From contig CM017573.1 of assembly GCA_007844125.1 (NCBI GenBank), positions 3,487,141 to 3,551,140 on the forward strand: 64,000 nt of DNA, read 5' to 3'. The translations under genes were made by a program, and so were the position numbers. Under the pieces are notes generated by a model, which searched no databases, was not told the origin of the DNA, and saw only the letters and a program-made list of their open reading frames with translations. Positions 35,601 through 47,020 of this stretch are shown here, piece after piece; positions within the stretch are counted from its first letter, which is position 1; every line of letters begins with the position of its first letter. This DNA comes from Sinonovacula constricta (taxonomy: Eukaryota > Mollusca > Bivalvia > Cardiida > Solecurtidae).

Positions 35601-36745
35601 GGACTGAGGAGTAATGAGTCAGTCACTCTTCCAGTTACTCTTCCATGGTGGCTCCTCGTTATTAGTTACCTTACTGGGACACAGACCCATGTGGTGAGGG
35701 ACTGAGGAGTAATGAGTCAGTCACTCTTCCAGTTACTCTTCCATGGTGGCTCCTCATTGTTAGTTACCTTACTGGGACACAAACCCATGTGGTGAGGGAC
35801 TGAGGAGTAATGAGTCAGTCACTCTTCCAGTTACTCTTCCATGGTGGCTCCTCATTGTTAGTTACCTTACTGGGACACAGACCCATGTGGTGAGGGACTG
35901 AGGAGTAATGAGTCAGTCACTCTTCCAGTTACTCTTCCATGGGGACTCCTCATTGTTAGTTACCTTACTGGGACACAAACCCATGTGGTGAGGGACTGAG
36001 GAGTAATGAGTCAGTCACTCTTCCAGTTATTCTTCCATGGGGGCTCCTCATTGTTAGTTACCTTACTGGGACACAAGCGCATGTGATGAGGGGCTAAGGA
36101 GTTGTGACTTTACCAGCTTTTCTTCCAAGGGAGGGTCTACTCATTATAGTACCTACTGAAATTCACTGAAGCTCCCTAGTACTAACTTCTAGCCTGCTGT
36201 ACCATTTTTGTTCTTGACTTAATAATGTTTTGCTTATAACTACATGCAGCAGCAACATACTGCTAGATACTGCAGTGAATAGTGTAGATCCTCATCTGTA
36301 CTATTTGCCTAAGCCAGGTGAATCCTTGATTAGCAGGCTAAGACCTTATAGATGTTTGATATATTCCAGGATCAGATTGCCCACCTGTACGCCTCTGCCA
36401 ACACACTTCACTGGGCCATGGCAATTTACCTTTGCTACAACACTCACACACAAGTCTGACACCTGTAATATTTAACTCCAGGTTTAGATCTGTGGGCAGG
36501 AATTCAGATATGGCTATAAGGTTGAAAAACTTTGAGCTGAAGTATCTTTTTTTTAGGGTTTAGAAGCTACAGGAATCCTAAGTGAGGGTTCTAGCTTATA
36601 GCTTAACTTTGATGCAAACTCTGAGCTTGATGTCTGCATTAACCTGGCAGTACATATTTTGTCACTGTGGTACTGCATAAACTCAGCAGTATTCATTTAA
36701 CGTTTATGTGCTGCTGTATAAACTCAACAGTATACATTTTGCTTT
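32681..36745 (+). repeat. Tandem segmental duplication, right copy (B)
   Basis: This is the second copy of the 28411-32680 segment. The first 400 bp differ from copy A by roughly 5%, including a small deletion (GACGTATGACGATAAAACC against a longer form in A). The next 650 bp and the right unique part differ by only a few bases. Beyond 36745 the sequence continues into the full 42-bp array, which copy A lacks. Confidence 0.95.
34369..36132. repeat. 98-bp minisatellite, 18 copies (array B)
   Basis: Unit starts run at exact 98-bp steps from 34369 to 36035, giving 18 units. The last unit in each array shares a private variant (CAGTTATTCTTCCATGGG), and both end in GCGCATGTGATGAGGGGCTA, so the array existed before the duplication. 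GGGGCTGAGG and TTGTTAGCTACC variants are common here and rare in array A, so the arrays have changed separately since. Confidence 0.97.
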
Positions 36746-37790
36746 TATGTGGTGCTGTATAAACTCGACAATAAAATTTTCTCCAATATTTTGTGTCTGT
36801 ATAAAATCAGCAGTATACATTTTGCCACTATGTTATGTCTGAATAAACTCAGCAGTATACATATTGTCATTATGTGGTGTCCACATAAACTCAGCAGTAT
36901 ACATATTGTCATTATGTGGTGTCCACATAAACTCAGCAGTATACATATAGTCATTATGTGGTGTCTGCATAAACTCAGCAGTATACATATTGTCATTATG
37001 TGGTGTCCTCATAAACTAAGCAGTATACATATTGTCATTATGTGGTGTCCGCATAAACTCAGCAGTATACATATTGTCATTATGTGGTGTCTGCATAAAC
37101 TCAGCAGTATACATATTGTCATTATGTGGTGTCTGCATAAACTCAGCTGTATACATATTGTCATTATGTGGTGTCCGCATAAACTCAGCAGTATACATAT
37201 TGTCATTATGTGGTGTCCACATAAACTCAGCAGTATACATATTGTCATTATGTGGTGTCCACATAAACTCAGCAGTATACATATTGTCATTATGTGGTGT
37301 CCACATAAACTCAGCAGTATACATATTGTCATTATGTGGTGTCCACATAAACTCAGCAGTATACATATTGTCATTTTGTGGTGTCCACATAAACTCAGCA
37401 GTATACATATTGTCATTATGTGGTGTCCACATAAACTCAGCAGTATACATATTGTCATTATGTGGTGTCCTCATAAACTCAGCAGTATACATATTGTCAT
37501 TATGTGGTGTCCGCATAAACTCAGCAGTATACATATTGTCATTATGTGGTGTCCACATAAACTCAGCAGTATACATATTGTCATTATGTGGTGTCCACAT
37601 AAACACAGCAATAAAAGTTTCAACAATATTTTGTGGCAGCATATAGTCAGCAGTAAACATTTTGTCATTAGGTTAAGTCTGAATAAACTCAACAGTACAC
37701 ATTTTGCCAATATTTTGTGACTGCACAAACTCAAAAGTAAAAGTTTCACCAGTAATTTTATGTCTGTATAGACTCAACAGTACGTTTTGT
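36646..37790. repeat. 42-bp minisatellite, about 24 copies with degenerate ends
   Basis: The 42-bp unit holds CATAAACTCAGCAGTATACA followed by TATTGTCATTATGTGGTGTC. The centre (about 36860-37600) is regular, and both edges are degenerate. A piece of the left edge is also present at 32580-32680 in duplication copy A. Since 42 is a multiple of three and most frames lack stops, five overlapping open frames of 83-323 codons appear on both strands; all are periodic and none is a credible gene. Confidence 0.96.
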
Positions 37791-40700
37791 ACATTGTGCC
37801 ATGATTTCTTGCCAGAGTTGTAAAATTGGATTTTAAAATTGTCTTTCATTGTGAAGAATTGAACTTAAAGTATTGTAATTGCTTGGCATGATTGTTTAAC
37901 TGTATGTTCACTGATTGAAGGGCACAAAAACAGTTTAAGAGTCATGTGGAGGTATTATTTGGGCTCACAGGGATATATATTCTACCCATCAGACAGAACT
38001 GACTTCAGTGAAAGTGATTTATAATGTATTTTGAGTTTTATACAGTGGATTATGTGACCAAGGTCTTTGTGTTTTTTAGTGTAATTATCTGAATTTGAAA
38101 TTAATATAGATAGTACATAATATTCTTTAATTAAATTTAAAGGTTTATGTGGAGTATTTAGATTTTTGATGAAAATTACTTTTATTAATGAAAATTGTTT
38201 CTGGATTGTGTGTGTCTCATTTAGTGAAATTTATGACATGAAAGAGCATTTTGGTTGAAAATTACTGTCAGAAATTGAGTGCTGAGTGTGTTGTGCACTT
38301 TACAAGGTTTGTAAAAGAATCTTATCGGTTGTCTGTGTGCATTTTTATGGATTTTGTTAAATATTTTATACTAATCATGAAAAAGCATTCTAACAGAGAG
38401 AAGACATGTGGACCATTTGCTTTAAGCAAAGACTTTGATATGTTATCATACCTTTACATAAGTATTTCTTTTATAAATCTGAGAGTTTATGAAGGCAGGA
38501 TTGGCAGTGGTCTTTTACACAAAGATTTGTTGGTGCTATGTATCATATGATAAAAAAAATAATAGAATATAATTATATTTTTTTTAAAGTATATGTTTAC
38601 TGTTTTGATAACACAAATTTCAAAATTATGACATATTAGTTTCTTCACTGTTAATCATTGCCTTTTAAATTTCAATGATACTAAATAAATTCCAACAAGA
38701 TTTTTATAAAGTTTACATTTATTTACCTTTAAATGAATGAGAATCGAAATTGGTTTTTAAGTTGATTTTCTGCTTATAAAATATATACATCATAATTATG
38801 TTTTATTTGTTTGTTTTTGACATACATCACAGCAACAAATTATGATCAGTATAGCAATGTCCAAATATTTTGGCAGAGGAAGAACAAATATCTGGGTAGA
38901 ACCACAGACTGGTACTCTGTAACTCAGCTAGAGAGGAGTTACAAGTCAACAGCTCTACCCTGAAATCATTGTATTATACATCTTTGAAAAACAGTGTACA
39001 CCAAAGTGTAGACTTGTTTTAGTTATAATCAAGTGATCATGTCTAGTTCCATTTTATTATTGGATTATTTGAGCTGACATATCTGTGTTATATTTGCCCC
39101 ACTGGTAGAATAGGAAAAACAATATTGACTCAGTTCACATTGTCAGGTATATTTCAAACTTGGCTGGGACTTATTTTTAAGTGGGTGTCACCTTGTTAGG
39201 CAGATATCTTATCCTGTATAGTGTTGAGAAAACTGATGTCTTACTTGAACAGTTTGGATATCAAGTGGATATTTGGAACATCCTACTATGAAAACATCAA
39301 TTCAGAAGTTGTTACAAAATAGAGCTCAAGTATGGGTTATGCAGTTGAGTTTAAACAGGTGTGAACAATTTTCTATAAGTACATGATCATGGTTTTGAAG
39401 ATTAATGTCAATACAATGTGACATGTGATTTACTCTGTTAAAGTTGTTTAAACTATATATTTATATTAAAGTATTATGGTGTTTCTTGATTGAAAAACAC
39501 AGATATTTTTTTATTTAAATTAATATTTTCTTTCACAAACTATACTATTGCTACACCAAACAAAAAATGGCTAAAGTTAAAATTTAAGTCACTTTTTTTT
39601 AGTTTCACTCTTTTATAAATTGATCAGGGCATGTTGTCACATCGAAGGTAGCACTTTATCTTCTTTAACAAATCCTGCCCCCATGCAAGTATATTCAGAC
39701 TGGAACTGAAATCCTAGCGTAAACAAACATGAAGTAGAGTAGACATGCAAAGTAAATTATGATTGCAGTGCCTATGGATATTCTTCAGTTAATGTTTCAT
39801 ACCAGTATACTGTATGCTTAATACATGTATGGTGTGCAAACAAAACACATATAGACATATAGGGCTAGAATATCCACTAAGTTAAAGCAATATCCATATA
39901 GCTCTGTACACATTTTATGTTTGGTAGATTACAAAGTTCAAAGTACCATATCTTGAGATTGTTATTGGCATGCCATTACAAAGCTTCGATGATTTTTGTT
40001 CTCGAAAGCTTGTTATACTTTTTTCTGATTCTTACAAAACATGCGTTAAATTAACTTCAGGTAATTTAGTTGTGCAAATGTTGACGTTACATTTGTATTT
40101 GCACCTTATTGTGTTACAAATGTTTATTTTGCATCATTTTATGATTTCATAAAAAATAGGAATTCTTAACTAGTGTAGCTTTGAAGTTGAAAGAGGATTA
40201 AAAAAACAACTTTATAATCAGGTGGTTTTTTTTATGTCAAGTTTAATAAGTGCTTCTGATGAACACCGCCACTAGAAAACAGTTGGCGTCCCAACAAACA
40301 AAGCCCCTTGATAGATAATGGTGCATATGTAGATGTGATGACATTATGAGCAAGACTCGGGATAGAACATTATTAAGACTAAACAAAATTGTAATATAAA
40401 CTAACAATAATAACAACTATTGGCCATTGGAAGAGATTGTAGAAAAGCTTTTTACTTAACAAAATGGAGATGTGAACAGATGTGAATATTTTAGAAGATG
40501 CATCTTTATTTTATTTTGCTCTGCGTGTTGGAATGTACAGGATGAATAGTTCTGCAATGATGGATTATTGTTTCTGGTAGATTATATCCTTAACTAGAGG
40601 AGCATCATGGAACAAGTTATGGTGAGTGTTATTATTATTATTAATTTGTATAAAATTGATACATGTAAATGATATTTCATGATCCACAATATCCTGAAAT

Positions 40701-40897
40701 TATTCTATATATTTTGCATTTCTGAAAACAGTTTATTTTTTAAGCAGCATTTTTATTTCAAAGAAGTATTGTACAACATCAGAGATGCTGATTTGGATAA
40801 GTAGTTTGAAAGGTAATCCATTATAATTCCTAATTGTTAGAGCTGATTATCAGGCAGCATGTAACTACATATTAGAGTTCGTCTTTCAGATGATGGG
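37791..40897. other. Non-coding AT-rich DNA
   Basis: No exon is supported. A reverse SINE fragment lies at 38866-38945. A slightly more balanced patch around 40255-40380 (GTTGGCGTCCCAACAAAC) is unexplained. The open frame at 38251-38550 has no recognisable product or splice context. Confidence 0.6.
38866..38945 (-). mobile_element. SINE family B fragment, reverse orientation
   Basis: TTGGCAGAGGAAGAACAAAT and then ATCTGGGTAGAACCAC are the reverse complement of the conserved GTGGTTCTACCCAGAT ... TTCTTCCTC block. It is truncated at both ends. Confidence 0.55.
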
Positions 40898-41641
40898 ACT
40901 TGATACTTATTGAAACACATACTTACCTGTGGACTTGATACTTATTGATAAATGTACTTACCTCAGGTAGATTGAACATCCTTAGCAAGGAGCTGTCCTC
41001 TGGACTTGATACTTATTGATACAAGTACTTACCTCAGGTAGATTGAACATCCTTATCAAGGAGCTGTCCTCTGGACTTGATACTTATTGATACAAGTACT
41101 TGCCTCAGGTAGATTGAACATCCTTAGCAAGGAGCTGTCCTCTGGACTTGATACTTATTGATAAATGCACTTACCTCAGGTAGATTGAACATCCTTAGCA
41201 AGGAGCTGTCCTCTGGACTTGATACTTATTGATACATATACTTACCTCAGGTAGATTGAACATCCTTATCAAAGAGCTGTCCTCTGGACTTGATACTTAT
41301 TGATGCAAGTACTTACCTCAGGCAGATTGAACATCCTTATCAAGGAGCTGTCCTCTGGACTTGATACTTATTGATACAAGTACTTACCTCAGGCAGATTG
41401 AACATCCTTATCAAGGAGCTGTCCTCTGGACTTGATACTTATTGATACAAGTACTTACCTCAGGCAGATTGAACATCCTTATCAAGGAGCTGTCCTCTGG
41501 ACTTGATACTTATTGATACAAGTACTTACCTCGGATATATTGAACATCCTTATCAAGGAGCTGTCCTCTGGACTTGATACTTATTGATACAAGTACTTAC
41601 CTCAGGTACATTGAATGTTCCTATCAAGCAGCTCTGCTCTA
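40898..41641. repeat. 71-bp minisatellite, about 10 copies
   Basis: Unit starts (GGACTTGATACTTATTGAT) are spaced 71 bp from 40931. Other parts are CAAGTACTTACCTCAGGTAG and GAACATCCTTATCAAGGAGC. On the minus strand most units contain GAGGTAAGTAC, a near-perfect metazoan 5' splice site. The sequence before that donor reads through as a short open frame on the minus strand (ending SSLIRMFNLPE in the common unit), so the unit may derive from an exon edge. That last point is speculative. Confidence 0.95.
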
Positions 41642-43148
41642 ATGGCTGCCAGTATCTAAGCTTCCAATGTGCCCACTTTCAACTTTTAAGTCTCTTAGCC
41701 CAAGCATTCTAGTCTCAGCAATATGAACTATATGAGAAGGTCTTTTATCTGATTTACATCTATCTGAACAAACAAAACAAAGCTGAAGCACTTACATTAA
41801 CACCTGGCTGTAATATGTCTGGAACTACTTTTTATGCCTCATTACACCCAGATTGGACACATGTTAAGATACATTCAGCATTCTGGAAATACCTGGACTG
41901 GTTTTATCCCGTACCCTTGGGATTTTCTTGGACTTGGACAATAATAGGCTATGTGGTTTTATAGAAAGCATACCAGCTGTTTCCTTTTGGGTCATCATTT
42001 AATGGCCTGGAATTGGTTATCATATGTTGTTTTCTTAGCTTGACATTGTTTAAAGAAGTGGTCTGTTGTATGCATCTATTTCTTGTCCAGTGTCTTTTGA
42101 AACTGGTCACTATGGACTGTTTTTGAGAAAAGACATTGAGGCATTAACGAGCATTAAATGGAACAACATCTTCCCTAAAATTATTCCTTTTATTAATGGT
42201 TGTTGAGACAATCTTGTAAGTACCGTTATGTCAAAATGTTTCAATCTTGAGATACAGGGATTATAAATAAAAAACATAGAAACACGTTTAGCAAAAAGTC
42301 TAGCTGTTTTCCTTTGAGGACAATGCTGAATAATCATTGTATGGTAAATAGTTTATATGGTAAAAAGTTGTAATTGTAAGACATCCTTATATTTTGTGTG
42401 ACTTTATTGTAGCAGGTTCATAAAAGACATATCAAAGTTACATTGTAGGACAGACCTTCATCAAATGTAGCTCAAATGATCTTTCCTGCTCTTTGTCAAC
42501 CTACATATTCACAACACCTGTTACATTCAACTGGAATGTGACTTGCTTTGTGTTACACATTCTTGAGCCATTATTCTATGTTTTTGTCCAAGATGTCCTG
42601 TATAGGCCCTGCTTCATAAAATGGCTGCTCACCATGTCATTGGCACTGCTTTGGAGAGCGAGGCTTCTTGTGGAATATATCTGTGGATGTGGACAATAAT
42701 GCAACAGGCAGTAAAAAATAATTCATAGAAGTTTGTAAAATTTTCTTCATCAAATATCACCAGTATATACCATTTTTACCAGTGTAACTTGCAACTATAA
42801 AAAATATGTAAATAACAGGTATTTGAATTTGTTGAGGCAAGGTCTGGTTTCAAGAAAAGAATATAGAATGCCCAAGTTACAAAAGTAACATTGCAGCTTG
42901 CAATAACAAAGATGTAGCAGACAACCAGGGAGAAAGCAAAGTAGCAGATAGTATTGTTCCTAGCATATTAATCTTCTTGCTTTAAGCTTAAATGTTTGAT
43001 GGTTCTCAAACTGAAGCATATCATTGGTAATTCCAAGTTGTGCAACAAATCTGTACAAAATAAAACTGGGTTACCATCCTTCCTAACAGTGTGCTTTAAT
43101 AATGCTTATGGCCTAGTAGGTAAATTCTCTGCCCTGCAAGTCATCTGA
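41642..43148. other. Non-coding DNA, nothing recognised
   Basis: Moderately AT-rich sequence without a supported exon or repeat family. Open frames at 42110-42337 (-) and 42493-42699 (+) lack supporting signals. Confidence 0.6.
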
Positions 43149-44035
43149 CTCTATGGTCCCATGAGTCCTATTCCTGGTTACCTGTGGGTTCTGTTCCTGG
43201 TTACCTGTGGGTTCTGTTCCTGGTTACCTGTGGGTTCTGTTCCTGGTTACCTGTGGGTTCTGTTCCTGGCTGCAAGTGGGTTCTGTTCCTGGTTACCTGT
43301 GGGTTCTGTTCCTGGTTACCTGTGGGTTCTGTTCCTGGCTGCAAGTGGGTTCTGTTCCTTGTTACCTGTGGGTTCTATTCCTGGTTACCTGTGGGTTCTG
43401 TTCCTGGTTACCTGTGGGTTCTGTTCCTGGCTGCAAGTGGGTTCTGTTCCTTGTTACCTGTGGGTTCTATTCCTGGTTACCTGTGGGTTCTGTTCCTGGC
43501 TGCCTGTGGGTTCTTTTCTTGGCTACCAGTGGGTTCTGTTCCTTGTTACCTGTGGGTTCTACTCCTGGTTACCTGTGGGTTCTGTTCTTGGCTGCCTGTG
43601 GGTTCTGTTCCTGGTTACTTGTGGATTCTATTCCTGGTTACCTGTGGGTTATATTCCTGGCTGCCTGTGGGTTCTGTTCCTTGTTACCTGTGGGTTTTAT
43701 TCCTGGCTGCCTATGGGTTCTGTTCCTGGTTACTTGTGGATTCTATTCCTGGTTACCTGTGGGTTCTGTTTCTGGCTGCCAGTGGGTTCTGTTCCTTTCT
43801 ACCTGTGGATTCTATTCCTGGCTGTCTAGGTACTATACCTGGCTGCCTGTTGGTTCTGTTCCTGGTTACCTGTGGGTTCTGTTCCTGGTTACCTATGGGT
43901 TCTGTTCCTGGCTGCCAGTGGGTTCTGTTCCTTTCTACCTGTGGGTTCTATTCCCGGCTGTCTGGGTTCTATACCTGGCTGTCTGTGGGTTCTGTTCCTT
44001 GTTACCTGTGGGTTCTGTTCCTTGTTGTGGCGAAA
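43149..44035. repeat. 23-bp minisatellite, about 38 copies
   Basis: The 23-bp unit reads TTCTGTTCCTGGTTACCTGT followed by GGG, with GGCTGCAAGT, GGCTGCCTGT and CTTGTTACC variants. As 23 is not a multiple of three and plus-strand stops are absent, all three plus frames remain open for 222-319 codons with the same 23-aa cycle. This is a signature of a repeat, not of a gene. Confidence 0.96.
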
Positions 44036-44140
44036 ATGTGGGTAGGTCCCCCAGCTGATCTGTGTTACACCGGTGGATGCCTTCATTTATTTATCATAGG
44101 TGCGCATCTTAATAACGACCATAATATCTCTGCAATATAT
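44036..44140 (+). mobile_element. Possible SINE family B fragment
   Basis: GGTCCCCCAGCTGATCTGTG, an ACCGGTGGATGCC block and a tail with AACGACCATAATATC loosely follow the family order. The copy is short and diverged and abuts the end of the 23-bp array. Confidence 0.4.
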
Positions 44141-45058
44141 TAAACACAACAACAATACAATCTAGATTTAGAGTTATTTATTATCATTTTTATTATGATC
44201 ATTTCAAATGTCTGGATCATGCAAATCACAGTTTTAACATTTTATGTGTTCTGGGCATGTTATCTAAGTGCAGAAAAGATCATATTTGCCTTGTATAATT
44301 GAATTACATAAAAGTTGGTCACACATAGTCAGAAGACTATTTAACAACATACAGTCAACCTAAGTATTATTTACAACATCTGTTACAAGGGAAAAGGAAT
44401 GTGACATGCATTGTGCTGTTCATTCTTGAGATGTTTCCTGATATTTTTTCCAAACATTTGTCAATATCTTACAACTGTTACTGGTCACATCTGAACGCGT
44501 TGGTACTTTTGTACACTAGATAATTAGATAATATTAGGTTAATTGGCTTTTAAAATGATTAGTCCACAAAGACAAGGGTTGTGGTCCATCAAGGGGCTGT
44601 TAAGACTTTTGTATATATTATTGCAAACTCAAAATATTATAATAATAAGTCTTTACGAAACAAGAATGTTTTAAAGTAATACATTTCTTAATAATGAACA
44701 ATTTTCAACCTAAAAAAACATCAATAAGAAAAAGAACATATTTTTTATATTTGGAAACTTAATTTTGTCCCTAGCGCTAGACATTTTTCTTACACTTATT
44801 GTTTGTATTGCTGGCAAAGTCATTTAGAAGTTGCAATAACAAACACTGTATTATTATTTCAGATCCATGGTTTTGTATTCAGCTAAGCACAAATTGTGTA
44901 GATCCAAATTAAATGAAGCTGGCTGCACTATTTGGTGCTGGGCTAGCCATATGCCTTATCTCTGCATGTAGGTGTTGAAAAAACTGCTCTGATTTCTATT
45001 CCAGTCAATAAATACAGCTTTAAAGGTTAAACTGTATACTTTTGCCTCTGTTTTACAG
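44141..45058 (+). other. Presumed intron upstream of the exon
   Basis: AT-rich and featureless until the polypyrimidine tract. It ends in TTTTGCCTCTGTTTTACAG (45040-45058), a good 3' splice site. Confidence 0.6.
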
Positions 45059-45190
45059 GATGTATTGGAGCGTAAGATTGAGGAGTTGAGTCGTCAGTTA
45101 ACAGATGAGAGGCAGCTGGTTCGCCAGACCAAGATATCCTTGACACGGTCTCAGAAAGAGCTGGCCAGGGTTCGTGCCCACAACAAACCT
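45059..45190 (+). CDS. Internal coding exon, coiled-coil/leucine-zipper segment
   Basis: This 132-bp exon is bounded by a strong acceptor (CTCTGTTTTACAG, ending 45058) and donor (CCT|GTGAGT, 45191-45196). Read from its first base it gives exactly 44 codons without a stop, so both introns are phase 0. The peptide begins DVLERKIEELSRQL and ends ARVRAHNKP. Residues 7, 14, 21, 28 and 35 are I, L, V, L and L, a perfect run of heptad 'a' positions, with L3, L10 and V38 at 'd'; charged residues fill the rest. It should form a parallel coiled coil or leucine zipper. Codon and base composition differ clearly from the AT-rich surroundings. The pattern IEEL-S/T-R-x-L-x4-QLV-x3-K-x2-L recalls the leucine zipper of myocardin-related transcription factors, but this is memory of a short motif and could be chance. 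Other coiled-coil proteins remain possible. The rest of the gene lies outside the window or in exons I could not find. Confidence 0.85.
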
Positions 45191-45974
45191 GTGAGTAGTT
45201 TTTAACTGTGATCAACCACTGTTTCTTTCGGATGACTTGGGGCCTCTTGCAGCATAGCTGTCTAACTTAAATTTTGATCTGATGAGAAATACTGAAGCAA
45301 GACCAGCAAGAAAGACTAATTGAGAGACTCCTATTGGTAAAAATTACCTATTCTCTTATAAACAAGAAATGAGCCTCTTTACCAAAAAGCTATTCATGCA
45401 TGAATTGGTGTATTGTGAATAAATCCGGAAAAAATTCTTTCCTGCAATATTGGCATATGACAAATAAGGATAAGCGTTATAGTGCCAGCGAATTTAGTCT
45501 GAATTATGGCATTCCTGCTTTGCACTCAGTAGAATTAAAAAATGTTAGGTTAGGAAAAAAATGAGAACGATCGATCTTTTCTATTCATTTAAGCCTTAAC
45601 AGTGCCACATATTATTTATTTATATTTTTAAAATGAACATACCAGGGTTTATGCTCATATATTACCAATAAGTAGAATACATTTTTGTTAATTTTTCACA
45701 TACATGTTTCTTATCTTAGGTTGGTACAGATGTTTTACCATATGTGGCTATTTTGCCCTAGTAGTTCTAGTGGTGGTGTTGGTGGGAGGTCCAAAGTTTC
45801 CAGTGCCTTTGTGTGGGTTATATGCTGAATTGTGGCTATTTTATTATTGTCAGCCTGAGGTACTTCCATATCAAGGCGAATAACTGTGTATGACTTCTTT
45901 CAAAGTCTTGAATGATTTAACCCCCTTAAATATTTTTGTCTTCTTATTGTTGTTGGTCATTCTTTTGAGCTTGT

Positions 45975-46200
45975 ATAAAAGGTGGTATTCAACAGTTTGG
46001 ACCAAAACAGTTTTTCTCAAATAATCAAATAAATCATTATAACCTGAATAGGTCTTAAAATATGCTGCTTATTGATGCCCAAGATCAGTGTGAACAGTGA
46101 AACATAAATCCCCATTCCTCATTGCAGACAGGCATTTTGTATCTGAGCCACACTGCAGAGTTAGCTATTTTCAACTTGTGATTTAAGTCAGAACGATACA
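45975..46200 (+). mobile_element. Diverged dispersed repeat family D, copy 2
   Basis: GGTGGTATTCAACAGTTTGG, an ATAACCTGAATAGG block, TTATTGATGCCC and AAATCCCCATTCC follow the order and spacing of 28035-28270. The element class is not recognised. Confidence 0.5.
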
Positions 46201-46929
46201 TTTTCAGCAAAAATTTTCCATTAGTCCTTATTTGCCAAAGTTGCTTTTAAGCCATATTTGACTTGTGACATTATAATGTGCGGTTTTACCATTTGATATT
46301 CTGGGTAAACTTCCTTCCACTTTTGAAGGTCTCGCCATTCTCAGGTGATTATTTTTTTTTTAAAGGAATTCTTTAATTAAAGTAAACATATTTTTGTTCT
46401 TCTCCATAAGATAAACTCAATGTGAAGATTTAACTGCAGCTACATAATAACAATTTCCATTCTTTAAGAAGAAGCAAGAGAAAGAAATTGACAAAAAGAC
46501 TCATGTGGCCATTAACAATTAATGCTACATTATAAGCATTCCTTTAGTGTCATCATTATTGTGTTTGTAAGTCCACACTTTTTAATATCCCTTTACACAG
46601 AACCGCTGGTAGTTGCTATCTGAATTCTGGTTATACCCAATAAGTGGATGGTCAAAGAGGGATTTAGATTCAAGGAATTATTTGTCAATAAAATATATAG
46701 AGAAATGGGTTAAAAGTAGTTTCACAGTTAATTATCATAAATCTCTCGTATCCATTTATTTCATTCATCAAAGCTTATGTCGAGGAAAAACATCCATTAT
46801 CTGTCTGCAGATTATTTAAAGACAAAATCTTTTTTTCCACTGTAGCTTGCATGCTTGTCTCATTTCCATATAATAAATGGCCCAAGGCAAAAACTGTTGT
46901 TTTTTAACTGTCCAGTTTGACAGGCAGGT

Positions 46930-47020
46930 AGCTTGATTACAGGTAATCTGATCAGCTGACTAATTACAGGTATGACCATTTGCATATCTGACTTGAATAA
47001 TTATCTCATTTGCATAATGC
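46930..47020. promoter_or_regulatory. Paired octamer (POU) motifs with homeodomain-like sites
   Basis: ATTTGCAT, the POU-factor octamer, occurs exactly at 46978-46985 and again at 47008-47015, 30 bp apart in the same orientation. Just upstream, GATTACAGGTAATCTG and CTAATTACAGG carry homeodomain-like cores, and ATCAGCTGAC holds an E-box. Such clustering within an intron is compatible with an enhancer, but AT-rich DNA makes chance matches common. Confidence 0.3.

Noticed and set aside
36745..37749. Proteins of 83-323 aa on both strands
   Set aside because: They come from the 42-bp minisatellite; several frames are open at once and are perfectly periodic.
38251..38550. Small protein gene of 99 aa
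   Set aside because: AT-rich composition, no recognisable motif, no promoter or splice signals.
40898..41641. Zelda-type CAGGTAG activator sites
   Set aside because: The word is present in several units, but the factor is known from insects and the host here looks molluscan.
43161..44143. Hydrophobic repeat proteins of 222-319 aa
   Set aside because: They come from the 23-bp array open in all three plus frames; hydrophobicity follows from CTG/GTT-rich sequence.
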